NCBI GenBank assembly: GCA_916610825.1
Contig: OU744454.1
Coordinates: forward strand, 14,950,336 to 15,014,335
DNA: 64,000 nt
Reading direction: 5' to 3'
From: Haliclystus octoradiatus
Lineage: Eukaryota > Cnidaria > Staurozoa > Stauromedusae > Haliclystidae
Part shown: positions 38,889-51,374 of the stretch, piece by piece
How positions within the stretch are numbered: the first letter of the stretch is position 1
Layout: each line of letters begins with the position of its first letter
Notes under the pieces: model-generated
What the model was told of the DNA's origin: nothing
Seen by the model: the letters and a program-made list of their open reading frames with translations, nothing else
The model's database searches: none
Position numbers and translations under genes: made by a program

Positions 38889-39470
38889 ACACCATAGATT
38901 TACAATAAATAAGAACAACAATTACAACACGCAGGACCACACCCCAGTATCGCAGTAGACAAAACGCTAATTGATATATTAATCGCTATTCCTAATATTT
39001 GACAACAAGTGTAATTGTTTTGTTTACGAAATAAGAACAAAACGGAGTAATAATAATGGAACAATTCCAAACACTTCTGTGTAATTATAAATCAATATTT
39101 GAATTTAAACACGCGTCAAAGAAACTTAAAAAGAAATAGCTGAAATCATACATTCTAAATATATCATAACTTGAAAATGTTTATCTTATTTTATTAATAT
39201 GGGATTATTATATTAATTTGATAAACTTCTTACTTTGTTCTTTAAGTTTCCAAAATATGAGCCTCAGTTATGTTCTTATAAAATGTGCTCTACTAATATC
39301 TTCTCTTCTAAAACAAAAAGGGTTCCATATACTGCATTAATATAGTGACTATACTTCCATCCCATAGATGTTTCTCAGAAAATGTGTCATATTTCGCTAT
39401 ATATACACTGTCGCATTTCATGTATCGTACTGGAATGTATCACAGGAAATGTGCTCGTGTAAACTTGCCT
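38889..39470. other. Gene-free AT-rich stretch
   Basis: No coding or repeat signal recognised between the transposon and the MITE at 39471. Confidence 0.5.
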
Positions 39471-39647
39471 TTACTTTAAGCTTCATGCTTTTATAGCAAT
39501 CATCAGACAGAAATAAACTTTTAATTAATTGCTTAATTGTTACATTAATTATTACATTAATTATTATTATTTAGTTAAACTATAAACGATGAATAGTTCA
39601 TTTCTGTCTGATGATTGCTATGATAGCATGAAACTTGAAGTAGCAGT
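39471..39647. repeat. Foldback MITE
   Basis: TTTAAGCTTCATGCTTTTATAGCAATCATCAGACAGAAA pairs across an AT-rich loop with its near reverse complement ending GATAGCATGAAACTTGAAG. It is similar in design and end sequence to the element at 3951-4136. Confidence 0.6.
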
Positions 39648-40079
39648 ATAAGAATGTGTGGTCTCTGACTCATTTCTATTTCTATTATTATTATTTACAG
39701 CTCTGCCATTTATGACGTTGAGCACTATATTCTTTGCTATTAGATAACATCTAATAATATTGGATATTTGATATACACCATAGAAAAAATATGCTTTCGT
39801 TGAAGCGACAACAGTCAACTCACTTCAATTCCAAATAAAGAACGATGTCAAAGTAATTAAGCTTTGGAACACAATATAACTATTCCCCGGAGGGCCATAG
39901 GTCAATCAAGTAAAATCAAATTTGCCCCCAAATACGTTAATCAACATCCAATTTTATTATACAATTAGAGCTAAAATTTGATTATTGATTATTGTAAATT
40001 AGTAAACTTCATTTTTAATGAGAAGATTGACCGTCAGCAGCCACAATTTCGAACGAGTTGCCTTTCACTGGGGACATGT

Positions 40080-40312
40080 CGTTGCGAAGAACAGTCGTTG
40101 AGAAGAAAATCATTGCGAAGAATTTTCTTCGCAACGACTGTTCTTCGCAATGAGTTTCTTCGCAATGAGGTTCTTCGCAATGACGAGAGCTTAATTTTCT
40201 TCGCAATGAGTTTCTTCGCAACGACGAGAGCTCTACTTTCTTCGCAATGAGTTTCTTCGCAACGACGAGAGCTCTACTTTCTTCGCAATGAGTTTCTTCG
40301 CAACGATGTGCA
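40080..40312. repeat. Minisatellite with CTTCGCAA core
   Basis: About ten copies of CTTCGCAA[T/C]GA on the plus strand follow three or four copies in the opposite sense. A 39-bp unit (GAGCTCTACTTTCTTCGCAA and so on) is repeated at the right. The left part makes a hairpin (GAACAGTCGTTG...CAACGACTGTTC). Both strands therefore give artificial Arg/Glu/Cys-rich reading frames that are not taken as genes. Confidence 0.8.
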
Positions 40313-41248
40313 CTCTTTCACTGTAGCGGCTTTGTGGGGGGTATGACGTAAACCGAAACCCTTTACATACAACCAAAATTTCTTCAAGCAAATATACATT
40401 ATACTGACGTATACAGCTGTATTAGGCATGTAGAAATTGTATTTAACTACCAAACAATACCATGGAGAGAATGTATAAATTATACAATTAAAATTACCCA
40501 ATGAAAAGCTATATCGTACATTTCAAATCACTGTACTGCATTGTATATTGAAAACGAAGATAATACTATTGAAATTCAAATTGTTAAATGTTATAATTTA
40601 CAGCCTTATGTACTACCATTCTGCAATAAAATGTAACTATATATTAGGGTGATCTACCTATTTATAGTCAATACTTTATATTTGTAATTGAAAATATACG
40701 ACTCCCGAGTAGAATTATCCTTTGCCAACATATTTCCTTTGATTCCATATGTCGAATATAATATGAAATATAACATTTGTCCTACATTGATTTCGGTCTT
40801 TGCCAAGCGCTGCATTGTTACATTGAATACTCCAGAATTACAAGATTTTATCGTCAGCTTATTTTTCTGTCAAATGTTAGACCAGATTCGGAAACAGACT
40901 CCCTTAATAAATCAAACCTGCAGATACACATCCGTATAAGTTGTCGATAGGTAACAATATGTTGTTATCTTTGAATTAATTATCTTAATTGATGGTTCAC
41001 TTTGATATATCATATCTTAACACAAGAATTGTAAACAATAATTATATTCAAGAAATATCAAAAGAAATCACTTCAATATTATATGTTGGAAACTATTCAA
41101 ATAATTAATTAAAACAGATTGATTCTAATGATAATGGAGATTGGGTTCCAATTACAAATTGTTATAAACAGATGTTTGTCCATAGATAGCTCACAAACGA
41201 GAATTAAATTTACATTTGGCTGGTAAACGCTTTGCATAATACAGCACG
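40313..41248. other. Intergenic region upstream of the chitin-binding gene
   Basis: AT-rich sequence with no supported gene. The promoter of the gene at 41249 should lie at its right end, but no clear TATA box was picked out. Confidence 0.45.
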
Positions 41249-44200
41249 ATGAAAGCCCTTGCAGTTTTGATTGCGTTTGTTTCTGTTTTGAAGATGGGTG
41301 AAGCATCTCATTATCGCGGTGGAACGTTCTCAATTACTCCAACATCGCCTTTAAAAGATAGCTTTCCAATGCAGGTATGAAATTTTAAATTTATTAATTA
41401 CTTACTGGTATATTGTGTATAGCTGTAGCTCAATGGTAGGGTGTCCGTCCGTACTTTTATTTTGAAATTTAACTAACATTTGTAAGTTTAAATACTAGTA
41501 AAGGCCGTAATCCTGTATCGTTAACTATCTGATTTTACATGTTAAATGTATTTCACGGCTATGTATATACAAAAAATATACATACAACATACATAAATAG
41601 GCCTACTGTATCTTTTAATGATATATACTGTAAATTGTTAATTTTGTTTCCGGAGTATCCGGGAAGAAGCATATCATTTTACTCATTAGAACAAGAACAA
41701 TAGCTATACAGATGTATATATATATTAAAAGGAATCAAAGAATACACATTCATAATTGTGAATTGACAGAATTGTGAAATCCTTTTATTATATTTAGCTC
41801 TGTCAAATGACATCGAGCACTATTTTTGCTATTAGATAATATCTAATATATGTCTATAGTGCGGCCTTGGTGTAGTGCGGCTAAAGTGCGGCCTTGGTGT
41901 AGTGGCTAGGGTGTTGGACCACAGCCCGCAGGGTCTCGGGTTCAATCCCTGTCCGAAGCACTGTTGGTTGGCGTCAGGAAGGGCATCCGGCTATTATACG
42001 CACACAAGCTTCAAAATACTAACAAATTAACCAACCACCCCGGTGAAAAAAAGCTGTAAGCTTACCCGGTTCGTGGAAAAATGATAAATAAAATATATAT
42101 ATATAAATGTTTTTAAGTTTACATAATTCTTTTTATTTTCGATTTTATTGCATGTATATATCAATAAATGAGGCTTTAAATAATGATAATATATTTATTT
42201 TATTTTTCAGATGAAAGTTGAATATCGTGTTGCTTGGCGTATGGCGAGTTCAAGTTTTCGATGCAACAAACAGACAATTGTCAGTAATTCGTTATTAGCA
42301 GGGGAAGGAACGATGAGAGTCATGAATCCAAGATCTGGAATAACCGCAGTGGTATCACCACGTTATCAACGACTTCGATACCTTTGCACAGATTTTGATA
42401 CAGGTGCAAATTGGTCTGCTGGCTATATGAGTTATAATATAACCATTGCAACTGCTCAAGCAACTACATTTAAGTTAGGGTAAGTTTACCATTAGTTGTT
42501 AATAATTAGTTGGCGATAGTTGAAATAAATCGCCTGATGATCACCTTCTTGTGTGAAACTTTAAGTTGCGGAAATCTAGAATGTTTCATTTTTGACTCTC
42601 ATTGTATATAAGTTTACCATTATACATTTTTTTAATTAAACATTTGATTAGATTAATATGAGGAACTTCAGAAAAATTTGATTTGAAAATGCCGCATCAT
42701 TTTAATGTGGACTGCAGAATTTCACAAAAGGGTAACATGCTTCTGAGACGCTATATGATATATATACTGAGGCCATTCTAACATTTGTTTTAAAATTAAC
42801 AACATAAATGTGCAGCTATTGACCTTAGAGTTGTTTATTTATATAGATTTATAACTTACTGGCATTGCCAACATATTAAAGAGTTAATTAGCCACTTGAT
42901 TGTTTTGTTTGCTATCGTCACGAAGAAACGAGGCATCGAGGCAAAGAAAATGCAAAAGAGGATTACTATATAGTACTGCAGTTATACCTGTTATAACGGT
43001 CACCTCTATACAGTGGCCACCTGTCTATAGTGGTCACTCTTGCAATGTCTAAAATAGTATTTTCTATTGAATCAAACCTGTATATAAAGGCCACCTGTCT
43101 ATAGTGGTCAATTTTTTCTACCTCTCGTAGCTGGCCGTTATATACAGGTTTCACTGTATGTAATTTCACGAAATCGAGTTTGAAGTTTACACCTATAGTA
43201 GAACTGTAGATACAAGCTATTACGAGGTTGCTGATAATTTTTAGGATCTTTAATTAGCAACACTAAATATAGATCAACAATCTTGTAATTATCTACTATT
43301 TATTATTAATCTTTAATATTAGGTACTCAGGTTGTTGTTGGATTAGGGTTAAAAATGGCGGAAGCTCATCTTGGAATGTTTATGCTGAAGTAAATGTAAC
43401 AAAACGTGCCGACACAGGACTGATAAATTCATCTCCAAGGATTTCAACTGCTCCTGTACTTCGTGTTATGAAAGGATGTATGAAACAATTCACTTTTCCA
43501 AGTAAGTATATATGAGCCTTATATAATTTTATTACGAAATATACCACTTTTGCATGTTATTGCTGCGCGGAATCTTTTTTACTGGGGCTGTTTCATTTGT
43601 ATTTAGACACATGGAACTGAATAATTTGTTTATCTCAAAGTCAGTAAAACAACTCCGACTATAAAATAAAGTTATATAATACAACATATTACGAGAGTAC
43701 ATGAAAATGAGGCTAATTGACATAATTCAAATTTCGTAGGAGAGAAATGTTTCATTTCATTTCAATATGCCACCGCAAACACTTTTTATTAAATCAAGAT
43801 ATTTTTTATAATGAACTATAATTAGAATCTTTAGCACCGTTTTCCACCTTTGTTTTGAAATCTGGTAACTATGGTACATGCAAAAATGTCCCAAAAATGT
43901 ACAGTCTATTTTTTCATAAATAAACGCCTATTAAATTGCCTGCATGATCGCCTTGGCTTGAAACTAATAGTAATAGCCAATATGAATGTTTGATTCTTTG
44001 CGCGTATATATATTTTTTGTTTAAACAAATTAAAATGATTTAAAATTGTCTCTTATTAAGGTACTGATCCTGATAATGATGTGGTAAAATGCAGATTTGC
44101 AAACACGATGGATGAGTGCAACGGTGCTTGCCCCAATGTTGAAGGATACGCAACAATTTTAGATCCGGTAAGACGCTACGTATTAAAAAAATTATCTTAT

Positions 44201-47200
44201 TAAACTGTGAAACTTGTGCACAATAGCTTGTACAAGAATCACTACGTTCGGACTATCCAGAATACAAACCTTTTTTTAGACAGGCAATTATCTTCTACGA
44301 CAAAGCCACTAAAAATCCCCCATTCTGCTGAAATCATCCAAATCACTCCAGTTTATCTCAAATGTGTATTCAAATTTTTATTAAGGTACACATTAATAAT
44401 TTTACGTCCCCTTATACCATAAGTATGGAAGAAAGTCCCCAGGAACCAAATGAAATGGCCAAATAGAAAAAATCCTAAACTTGAGAACTTTATAATGTGA
44501 TGTTTTTCACTCTGATAGGTACGTTGTGTAATTGAATTTGATGCTGAAAATGCCACACCTGGATTGTATCGCATTTCCCTTCGAGTTGAAGATTTCGTCG
44601 ATGAATCAAGTATCACACGGCTAAGTTCAGTCCCAATAGAATTTTTGATCGAGGTATTTGTTCCTAGTCTTTGTCATGGAAACGTTGTAGGATGTGAGGA
44701 TGTCCCCGAGTTTGTGTTTCCCACCCCAGCTCTTGGATCTTGTGTTGGTGCAAAAGTGGGTGAAAAGATGGAATTAAAAATTGCATCAGTTCCATTCGTG
44801 AGCGAAGACAGGTGAGATTTGACCCTTTCAAGGGCACATTAGGATTTAATCATTTAGAAAATTATGACATCCATTATTTATTTATTTTTAATATAGATTT
44901 AAATATATACTTCTCTAATTTCTTCAAATATCTCGTAACATACTCGGCTAACTCATTCACCGGTTACCATTTCACTGTTTAACCTTTTCTCTAATCTTCT
45001 CATTTTTCTAGTATTGATCAGTTTATCACACTTTCTCCTCATGGTTTAACGCGAAGTGATATTACAAAAGATTCCTCGAATATCTCCAGCACAATGATGC
45101 AATGGACACCAAGTAATGAGCAGTACGGGACAAAGCAGTTATTTTGTTTTTCTGCACAGACAGGATGCGGGTGAGTGTTTTTTTTAATTTGTTTCCAATA
45201 GTAATTTAAATAGCATTTCTACATGAAGATTTAATAATTATAGCATTAATTCATTGTAAATGGTGCTTACTTTTTAAATAAGATAATCCCTCAAGGCCCA
45301 CTGTGAAGTACAGGGGCATGTGACGCAGGTCTACTTATCAAACTCCAGTCAAAACTATGTATAAACATAGCCTCACCCATCACGGCCCTCATTTCCACGC
45401 GGCGCTCCAGTGAGGAAATGAGGGCCGCGATGGATTGATTATCATTGATTAAAGATTATATGGTTGTCCCAAACATTGTTGTAATGATGTCTGTAAATCT
45501 GTTTGTCCGTCGTTTGAAGCGCATTCATTTTGGATCATTCTAATCAAATAATATCAATGTATCATATTGTGTTAAATAGTTTTAAACTTTTTGGATTAAT
45601 TTTATGTTTTTGTTAATTTTAGAATACCAGGAGAACAGCGTTGCATGTTTCTCAACGTTATCTGTAAGTATACATGTTAAGTTAAACATGTTTGATGAAA
45701 ATAATGATAAATAATACTCGTAGTAGCATTTTGAACATAAATGTTTTACGTTTTTCTGTAGCAGTAGAGCCCCAGTACTAATGTACTCGTTGATCTTCAT
45801 TTGTTGCTCTTACTATATAATTCTTGATTGACTTTGATTTCCAAACATTTGATTGATACTAATCTCAGTTATCAATTTCAATCTTTTCAAATCAGATCCC
45901 AGATGACTAATTGTCATATTAATCAAACCACCAATTCAATGGCATCTTTTTTTTCTTGTGCGTATTTTCCCATATTTTACCAGGCAAAAGGTGAATTATG
46001 ATTGGACATAGGGCGTATCATTTTTCTTACAAATGATAATAATTGTGCGCGGCATTTGATTAGCCTGCTCGCAGACTCACTGTCCAAATGTCAAGTTGGT
46101 ATGCAGTAGACTTTTTACCAAATTTACATTTTGACAGTGAGTCTGCAAGCAGGCTACATTTGATTGGACATATCGTTTTCTTCAAATGTAAGAAAATGAT
46201 CTCGCTACGTATTAAATAAATAATATAATTGAAATATTTTTTCTTGCAGCTTTAAAGCCTATTCTATCAACAATCGAACCTCCAAATCAATCAGAAATAT
46301 TAAAAACACAAAAAGATTGGACTATTGAATTCGATTCAAATGTATGTATTTTATATACATTATCTATATAGTATATATATTTTGTCCGCTTTAGAGCATA
46401 TAACAACCAAGAGTTTGAAGTTCAAAAATAGCTACCCATTACAAAGTGCTTATAGCTACAATTGGGCTCGATAATTCATGATCTCTGATTGCAAGGTTTA
46501 GCAATAGTTTGAGATACTGCAATAACATTTATTTCGTAATATATATATATTCAATTTTCAACAAAACGGTTTGATAAAAAAGAATCTTCATAAAAAGCTA
46601 TACATTAACTGACCGAGGCATACGGAAGGATTTGTTAGCCTTTACCAACATACAGATATTTGAAAAATGATATAGTTGTTAAAAATAACGAAACTTCAAT
46701 ATATTTACAAACCTTTTCAGTAAATCAAATTTTTGTTTATGTTTCTTCATCTTATTTATCCATTCATTATTTATTATTGATAAGCACACTTGAAGGAAAT
46801 TAATTGTTTTTCTATTTTTTTTCTTTGTATGTGTATAGATACAAAGACCAGATATAGAAGCTAAAATATATTTCTACGAAACAAGTGGCTCAATGATTTA
46901 TAGTATTAACTGCTCATCACCAGATGTTAAATATGTCAACAACAAGATTCAAATTCGAACAGAAGATATCGAATTAGTAGAAGGCGTAGAATATACGATT
47001 GCACTTGACAGAGGAGTTGCTATGGGAATGGAGGGATGTGGAAGTTATTCTGATTCTTTAAATCAGAACGTTTGGATATTTCGTAAGTTTAAATTTACAG
47101 AGAATTCTAGAACTTTGATAGGTGAGAGTCAAGTTATACTGTTCACCTTCAGTCGTCACCCTTTTATAGACAGCTCAGCTCTGCCAATGTCTAATTGGTA

Positions 47201-48221
47201 TTGAGGACTATCCCATTTGAAGATAAATAAATATCTTTATTATTACATACCTATATTAATTACATCTATACGTATAATATCTAATATACCATGTATTATT
47301 TTCAATATAGGTGTTAACAGTTGCAATAACAAAAAACCTGGTGAGATGTTGGCTGATGCTGAAGTTTGTGAAAACTATTACGTTTGTGTTCATGGCAAGC
47401 CTGTTTCTATGACATGCGCGTTGGGAACACGATTTCATCCACAAAAAATGATGTGTCTTCATAAGGGAATATACCCATGTACAAAGGAACGTAAGTGTTG
47501 ATTAAATAATACAGTCAAATCTGTTATAACGATCACCTCTATATAGCGGCCATATGTCTATAGTGGTCACTCTTTCAATGTCTAAAATAGAATTTTCTAT
47601 TGAATCAAACCTGTATATAAAGGCCACCTGTCTATAGGGGTCAATTTATCTACCTCTCTTAGCTGGCCGTTATATACAGGTTTCACTGTATAGGACTTCT
47701 AACACAATAAGTATTTTTGTATGTTTACAAGGCCAACACGAGTTACCCACCTGCCCGTGCATGCGCGCTGAAATCGAACGATTTAGAGAGAAAAAAATAT
47801 GTCATCGCTAAGGGGTAGTAATACGTAGATGGAAAATCATAACTCCTTAATATAATTATTATTGGTTACACAAATTATGCCAATCAAGTAATTATATGGC
47901 GTACAATGTACAATTTTAGGTCAAACGCTTTCGAAGGCCACCAACACGTATTTATACGTTATCAAATTCGAAAGAGTATATAGATAAGAATGGAAGATGT
48001 TATAGTTCAATTATTGTTTCAACTTTGTTTTTATTTATTCAGCGGAGAAAGAACACGATGAATGTCACCACCAAGGACATGGCGTAAGAATGCCACATGA
48101 AACAGACTGCACAAAGTATATCCAATGTGTTAGTGGCTACTCCAAAGTAATGGACTGTCCTCAAGGAACAATCTTTTTTCAAAATATTGGAATGTGTAAT
48201 TTTGGAAGTTGCCCGATTTAA
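41249..48221 (+). CDS. Secreted protein with two C-terminal chitin-binding (CBM14) domains
   Basis: Eleven exons: 41249-41374, 42211-42479, 43323-43501, 44061-44167, 44519-44811, 45012-45170, 45623-45663, 46250-46341, 46839-47082, 47311-47490, 48043-48221. All have AG/GT borders and compatible phases, summing to 622 aa plus TAA. A signal peptide (MKALAVLIAFVSVLKMGEA) is followed by SHYRGGTFSI, an N-terminal motif found in other secreted animal proteins (from memory). Several beta-rich, Cys-containing extracellular segments follow. Exons 10 and 11 each encode a peritrophin-A/CBM14-like six-Cys unit (CENYYVCVHGKP...CALGTRFHP and CTKYIQCVSGYS...CPQGTIFFQ), which bind chitin. It is likely an extracellular matrix, mucus or defence protein. 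AATAAA lies near 48355. The middle part was not assigned to a family. Confidence 0.83.
41887..42105 (+). repeat. tRNA-derived SINE, plus orientation
   Basis: A tRNA-like head (GTGCGGCCTTGGTGTAGTGG, B-box-like GGGTTCAATCCC) precedes a body with AGGAAGGGCATCCGGC and an AT-rich tail. The first 25 nt of the head are repeated just before it at 41860-41884. It lies in intron 1 of the chitin-binding gene; the same family is at 5764-5970. Confidence 0.78.
42979..43156. mobile_element. pogo/Tigger-like MITE (copy in intron 2)
   Basis: A 178-bp element ending GGCCGTTATATACAGGTTTCACTG. Its start, CAGTTATACCTGTTATAACGG, is an imperfect inverted match. The body is shared with 47512-47688. The left TA is no longer clear. 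Confidence 0.65.
45365..45435. repeat. Hairpin repeat related to the 86-bp array hairpin
   Basis: CATCACGGCCCTCATTTCC pairs with GGAAATGAGGGCCGCGATG around a GC-rich loop. It is the same family as 14587-14672 and lies in intron 6 of the chitin-binding gene. Confidence 0.65.
46064..46154. mobile_element. MITE with TAGCCTGC ends and 8-9-bp target duplication
   Basis: TAGCCTGCTCGCAGACTCAC and its near reverse complement enclose about 45 nt. The element is flanked by CATTTGAT(T) on both sides. Its ends resemble the 81-bp palindrome at 9226-9306, suggesting one Mutator-like family. It lies in intron 7. Confidence 0.7.
47512..47688. mobile_element. pogo/Tigger-like MITE (complete)
   Basis: Ends CAGTCAAATCTGTTATAACG and CGTTATATACAGGTTTCACTG... 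are inverted repeats, and TA is duplicated at 47510-47511 and 47689-47690. CAGT ends with TA duplications fit Tc1/mariner-pogo elements. It lies in intron 10, between the two chitin-binding exons. Confidence 0.78.
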
Positions 48222-48345
48222 AGTCGAGTTTCATGAAAACGTTGGAAAATTAAAGAATACATGATGCATTTAATTACTCAGTAAATCAGGAACACTCTTT
48301 TTTCAAGTTATTGGAATGTGAAATTTTGAAAGTTGCCCGATTTTA
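48160..48345 (+). repeat. Partial tandem duplication of the last exon
   Basis: The end of the coding sequence and early 3' UTR (about 48163-48250) recurs about 120 bp downstream (about 48285-48372). TTTTTTCAA, TATTGGAATGTG, GAAAGTTGCCCGATTT and the AACGTT block recur in order. The second copy is diverged and lies in the 3' UTR. AATAAA follows at about 48355. Confidence 0.7.
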
Positions 48346-48372
48346 ATGCGAATTTCAATAAACGTTATTGTG

Positions 48373-49947
48373 TAAATAATCTATGTAAAATGCGTAGTAT
48401 TTTGTATAGGCAGCTAATTATTGTAAGCTAATTAATTTTGAATATTTATTTTTCAAGTGTTTGTATATAATACACAGTTTGATAAATAAAAACAAATTAC
48501 ACTGTACTTTTTCTATTTAATTGATGAAAATTTCAAATATCTAATGAATTAACCCATCTCTCAATATATACCTGTTTAGATTGTACCTTGACCTAGAATC
48601 GATATACTTCCCGAGCGTAGCGATGAAAAATTTCTAGGTCATATTCTCGAGAGATTCCATGAGACAATATTTTCTTTCCTCTTGCCCCTGATCAGACGCA
48701 TTCATTACCGGCGGGGGGTAACTTCGGCATTGCGCTTCGATGGGGTCGTTCATATGGAACTTTGGCAGAATGACCATAAAAATTTTCCACATGATGAAAA
48801 AGATACCCCAAATATATTTTTTTGAATGAAAGATTCAACCAAAACAAATGAAAAAAACAAATTCATAGGCAAAATTTGTTATGTAAAATGAAAAAATTGC
48901 AAAAAAGCTTCTGAAACCGATACCTCAAAAAATTTTCATGACTATAAGCATACCCTAAAAATGTTTCTGGATTTTGAAAAAGGTACCCTGTAATATTTGA
49001 ACTAAAAGTATGGAAGTTATCCCCCTCCCCGGGATTCATTAATACAAATATTTATGTGAGACTCCAGGACGATTTGCCACCTAATGGTTTGATATGATTT
49101 GAATCATTTGATTTGTCAAAGAAAAATAAGAAAATATTTTGAATTGAGCAACGATCATGTGAAGTTGTTTGTTGGAAATATCAATAAATAATATTTATAA
49201 GAAATACGTAATATATTCATGGTTAGAAAATGCTATTAAGCAATTACTTATTGACGTTAAGTAATCAATAGGAAAACAACTGTTGTTTGTTGTTTAACTT
49301 CATATATAACGATAGATGTTATCTCGTAGTTTTGGAACAAATGAAATTGGGTATTGAAGCAAGAAGAAACGAGGAATACAACGTTTGGATGAAATTTCTT
49401 TGAAGAGCAAAATTGAAGAGCAAAACATTCGTAATATTTGAGGTAAATTCACAGGAACTCAATGTCATATTTCAGTTATTTCTCGTAACTAAAAGCTGTG
49501 AAATATGAAATTTGAAATCATATTTTCCAAATTTCTGAATATTTTCTGATCATTATCGGCACCTCATGAGGAATTTTTGTGGTTCACACTAAAAAATTTA
49601 AAACTCCCACTTCCTTCAAAACATGGTTTAAACTTGTTCCAAGACGACTATACGATACTGGTGCAAAAATAATGAAGCTAATTTATCACATAATTAATGT
49701 CGCATATGGGACTAGGTACTATAATTTAAATTGATAGTTTTTAGTTTTACAGGTACAATGGAGGTACGCCTGTGATCGTACAAGCAAAGCGTAAAAGAGA
49801 CCTATGATTAATGTCACATGCTTGTCTCTCGTTATACTATACTACTATACTGTACTGCACTTTTTTATACTGTATATAAAAGGAGGGTATACCATTGTTT
49901 CTAAACATTTATATCTGCCGCAATCAAATTCATATAGATTCCTGAAG
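48373..49947. other. Gene-free intergenic stretch
   Basis: Apart from a second AATAAA near 48485, only AT-rich sequence and a degenerate run of GATACCCC / AAAAATTTTC-type repeats around 48780-49040 were seen. TATATAAAAGGAGG at about 49873 is a likely TATA box for the next gene. Confidence 0.5.
49873..49880 (+). promoter_or_regulatory. TATA box
   Basis: TATATAAAAGG lies about 70 bp upstream of the ATG at 49948 of the small secreted gene, leaving a short leader of about 40 nt. Confidence 0.55.
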
Positions 49948-50829
49948 ATGGACAATCAAGGAAAGATGAACATTCTTATAATTTACTTATTGGTCCTAAC
50001 AGTATTGGGGTGTGAAATAATGCATTATACATCCGCAGGTATTTGCATATATATTTAAATTTAAATTTTAAAAATGTTTCTCAGTGTTATAATTATATCT
50101 ACCATGATAAAAACACGCTGGATGAATACCAAAACATAAGAAGGCTTTAAAATCACCAGCACATTTGCCTCGGAATAAAATCAATTTATTCAGAAATATA
50201 TCACATACAATTAGGATCCAGGATTAGGATTTCTCCTAAATTAACTTGAAGCACTGTACTATAAATGATCGCAGAATTTGCTCACAACAATAAATACTCA
50301 ACAGTGTTAAATACTGTTGACCTCATGTCGATAAAGAGTTGCGTTCATTTAGCCATATCCAAATGCTCAACACGAGAGTGACTTTTAATAAGACGTCTTG
50401 TTTTTCTAATGCTTTCAAGTTTCGTTTGATTTTCTGATGCCTTCTCGTTACTCTTTACTTTTACTCCTGACCAACCAAATATCAATAGTTCATAGGAAAC
50501 TGAAGGCCAATTGTTTAATATATGATTGCTTTTAGATGGTTTCTTTATTTTATATTTTTGTCATAGATTTCCAGTGTTCAAGCAATATTGATCGACTTAA
50601 TATGTGCATAACTGGACACACATCAAAGATATCTATTGTCCAATTAAGAAGTGATTGCTGTGATTTATGTAGTAATGAAATTAATTGTCAATCTTATGCA
50701 GTAAAGGATTACTCAAATGTCAAAGTAAATACAATTGAATGTCATTTTTACAATGTTACATTGGACGAAGCTCATGAAAGAAATGCAGTCAAGACCGACG
50801 AAGATTATATTATTTATGAAATATTTTAA
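49948..50829 (+). CDS. Small secreted Cys-rich protein, PAN/Apple-like
   Basis: Two exons, 49948-50038 and 50567-50829. The donor GCAG|GTATTT and acceptor TCATAG|AT share phase 1 and give 117 aa. Exon 1 is a signal peptide (MDNQGKMN, then ILIIYLLVLTVLG). A second in-frame Met seven codons in could also start it. Exon 2 has a Cys pattern typical of a short PAN/Apple domain: FQCSSN, MCITGH, SDCCDLCSNEINCQSYAV and IECHFYN. Such domains bind proteins or sugars outside the cell. It would be secreted. Its exon plan, a signal peptide then one domain exon with a phase-1 intron, matches the tandem repeat gene in the same window, but this is a common plan for secreted proteins. Confidence 0.72.
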
Positions 50830-51374
50830 AATTAAACTCCACTAAACAGAAACTAATAGATTGGATAATTTAATTCACTTTCAATTTAAACCTTAGTTGC
50901 AACATTTTAATGCGATTTTCAGACATAACCAGGAACTTGACTCTGATATATATCGCGGGTATGTATGTACGCGTTCATAAAAGGCGGACAATTTTATCTA
51001 AGTATGCTGCTTATGATATAGAAGCGCATTTCATGTGATTTTTTCAAGAGCCTTGCTTAGTTATTTGACAAAAGTTTGAAGTCTGTTCCAGATTTCAAAC
51101 TCGATTTCATAAAATTTAAATTACTACATACTTATATAGCATGTTTGGTCAAAATATCCATAAATTATAAAATAGCAATAGCAAATCTCCAGGGTGACAT
51201 ACTGGAACACAAATAAGACGCTGACAAAGTGACAAGCTAAATTTCTTGAATTGGAACCTCTTTACTGCCAATATTTCGAACAACTCGACTACTACGAGCA
51301 GTTCGGGTTATCTGAATATATCATTTTACCTCCTTTCTGGGCGTCCTCTTTTGGAATCACTTCACATTTTCAAA
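50830..51374. other. Intergenic region upstream of prefoldin subunit 2
   Basis: No gene seen. The reading frame upstream of the prefoldin ATG is open for about 43 codons but has no upstream ATG; it is read as 5' leader. Confidence 0.5.

Noticed and set aside
40015-40250. Frames rich in Cys-Glu-Glu and Arg-Arg over the minisatellite
   Set aside because: They are translations of the repeated TTCTTCGCAATGAG core in both senses; no splice or start context.
41410-41480. tRNA-like GTAGCTCAATGGTAGGGTG in intron 1 of the chitin-binding gene
   Set aside because: An A-box-like start is seen but only a degenerate B box follows. It is probably an eroded SINE head, too weak to annotate.
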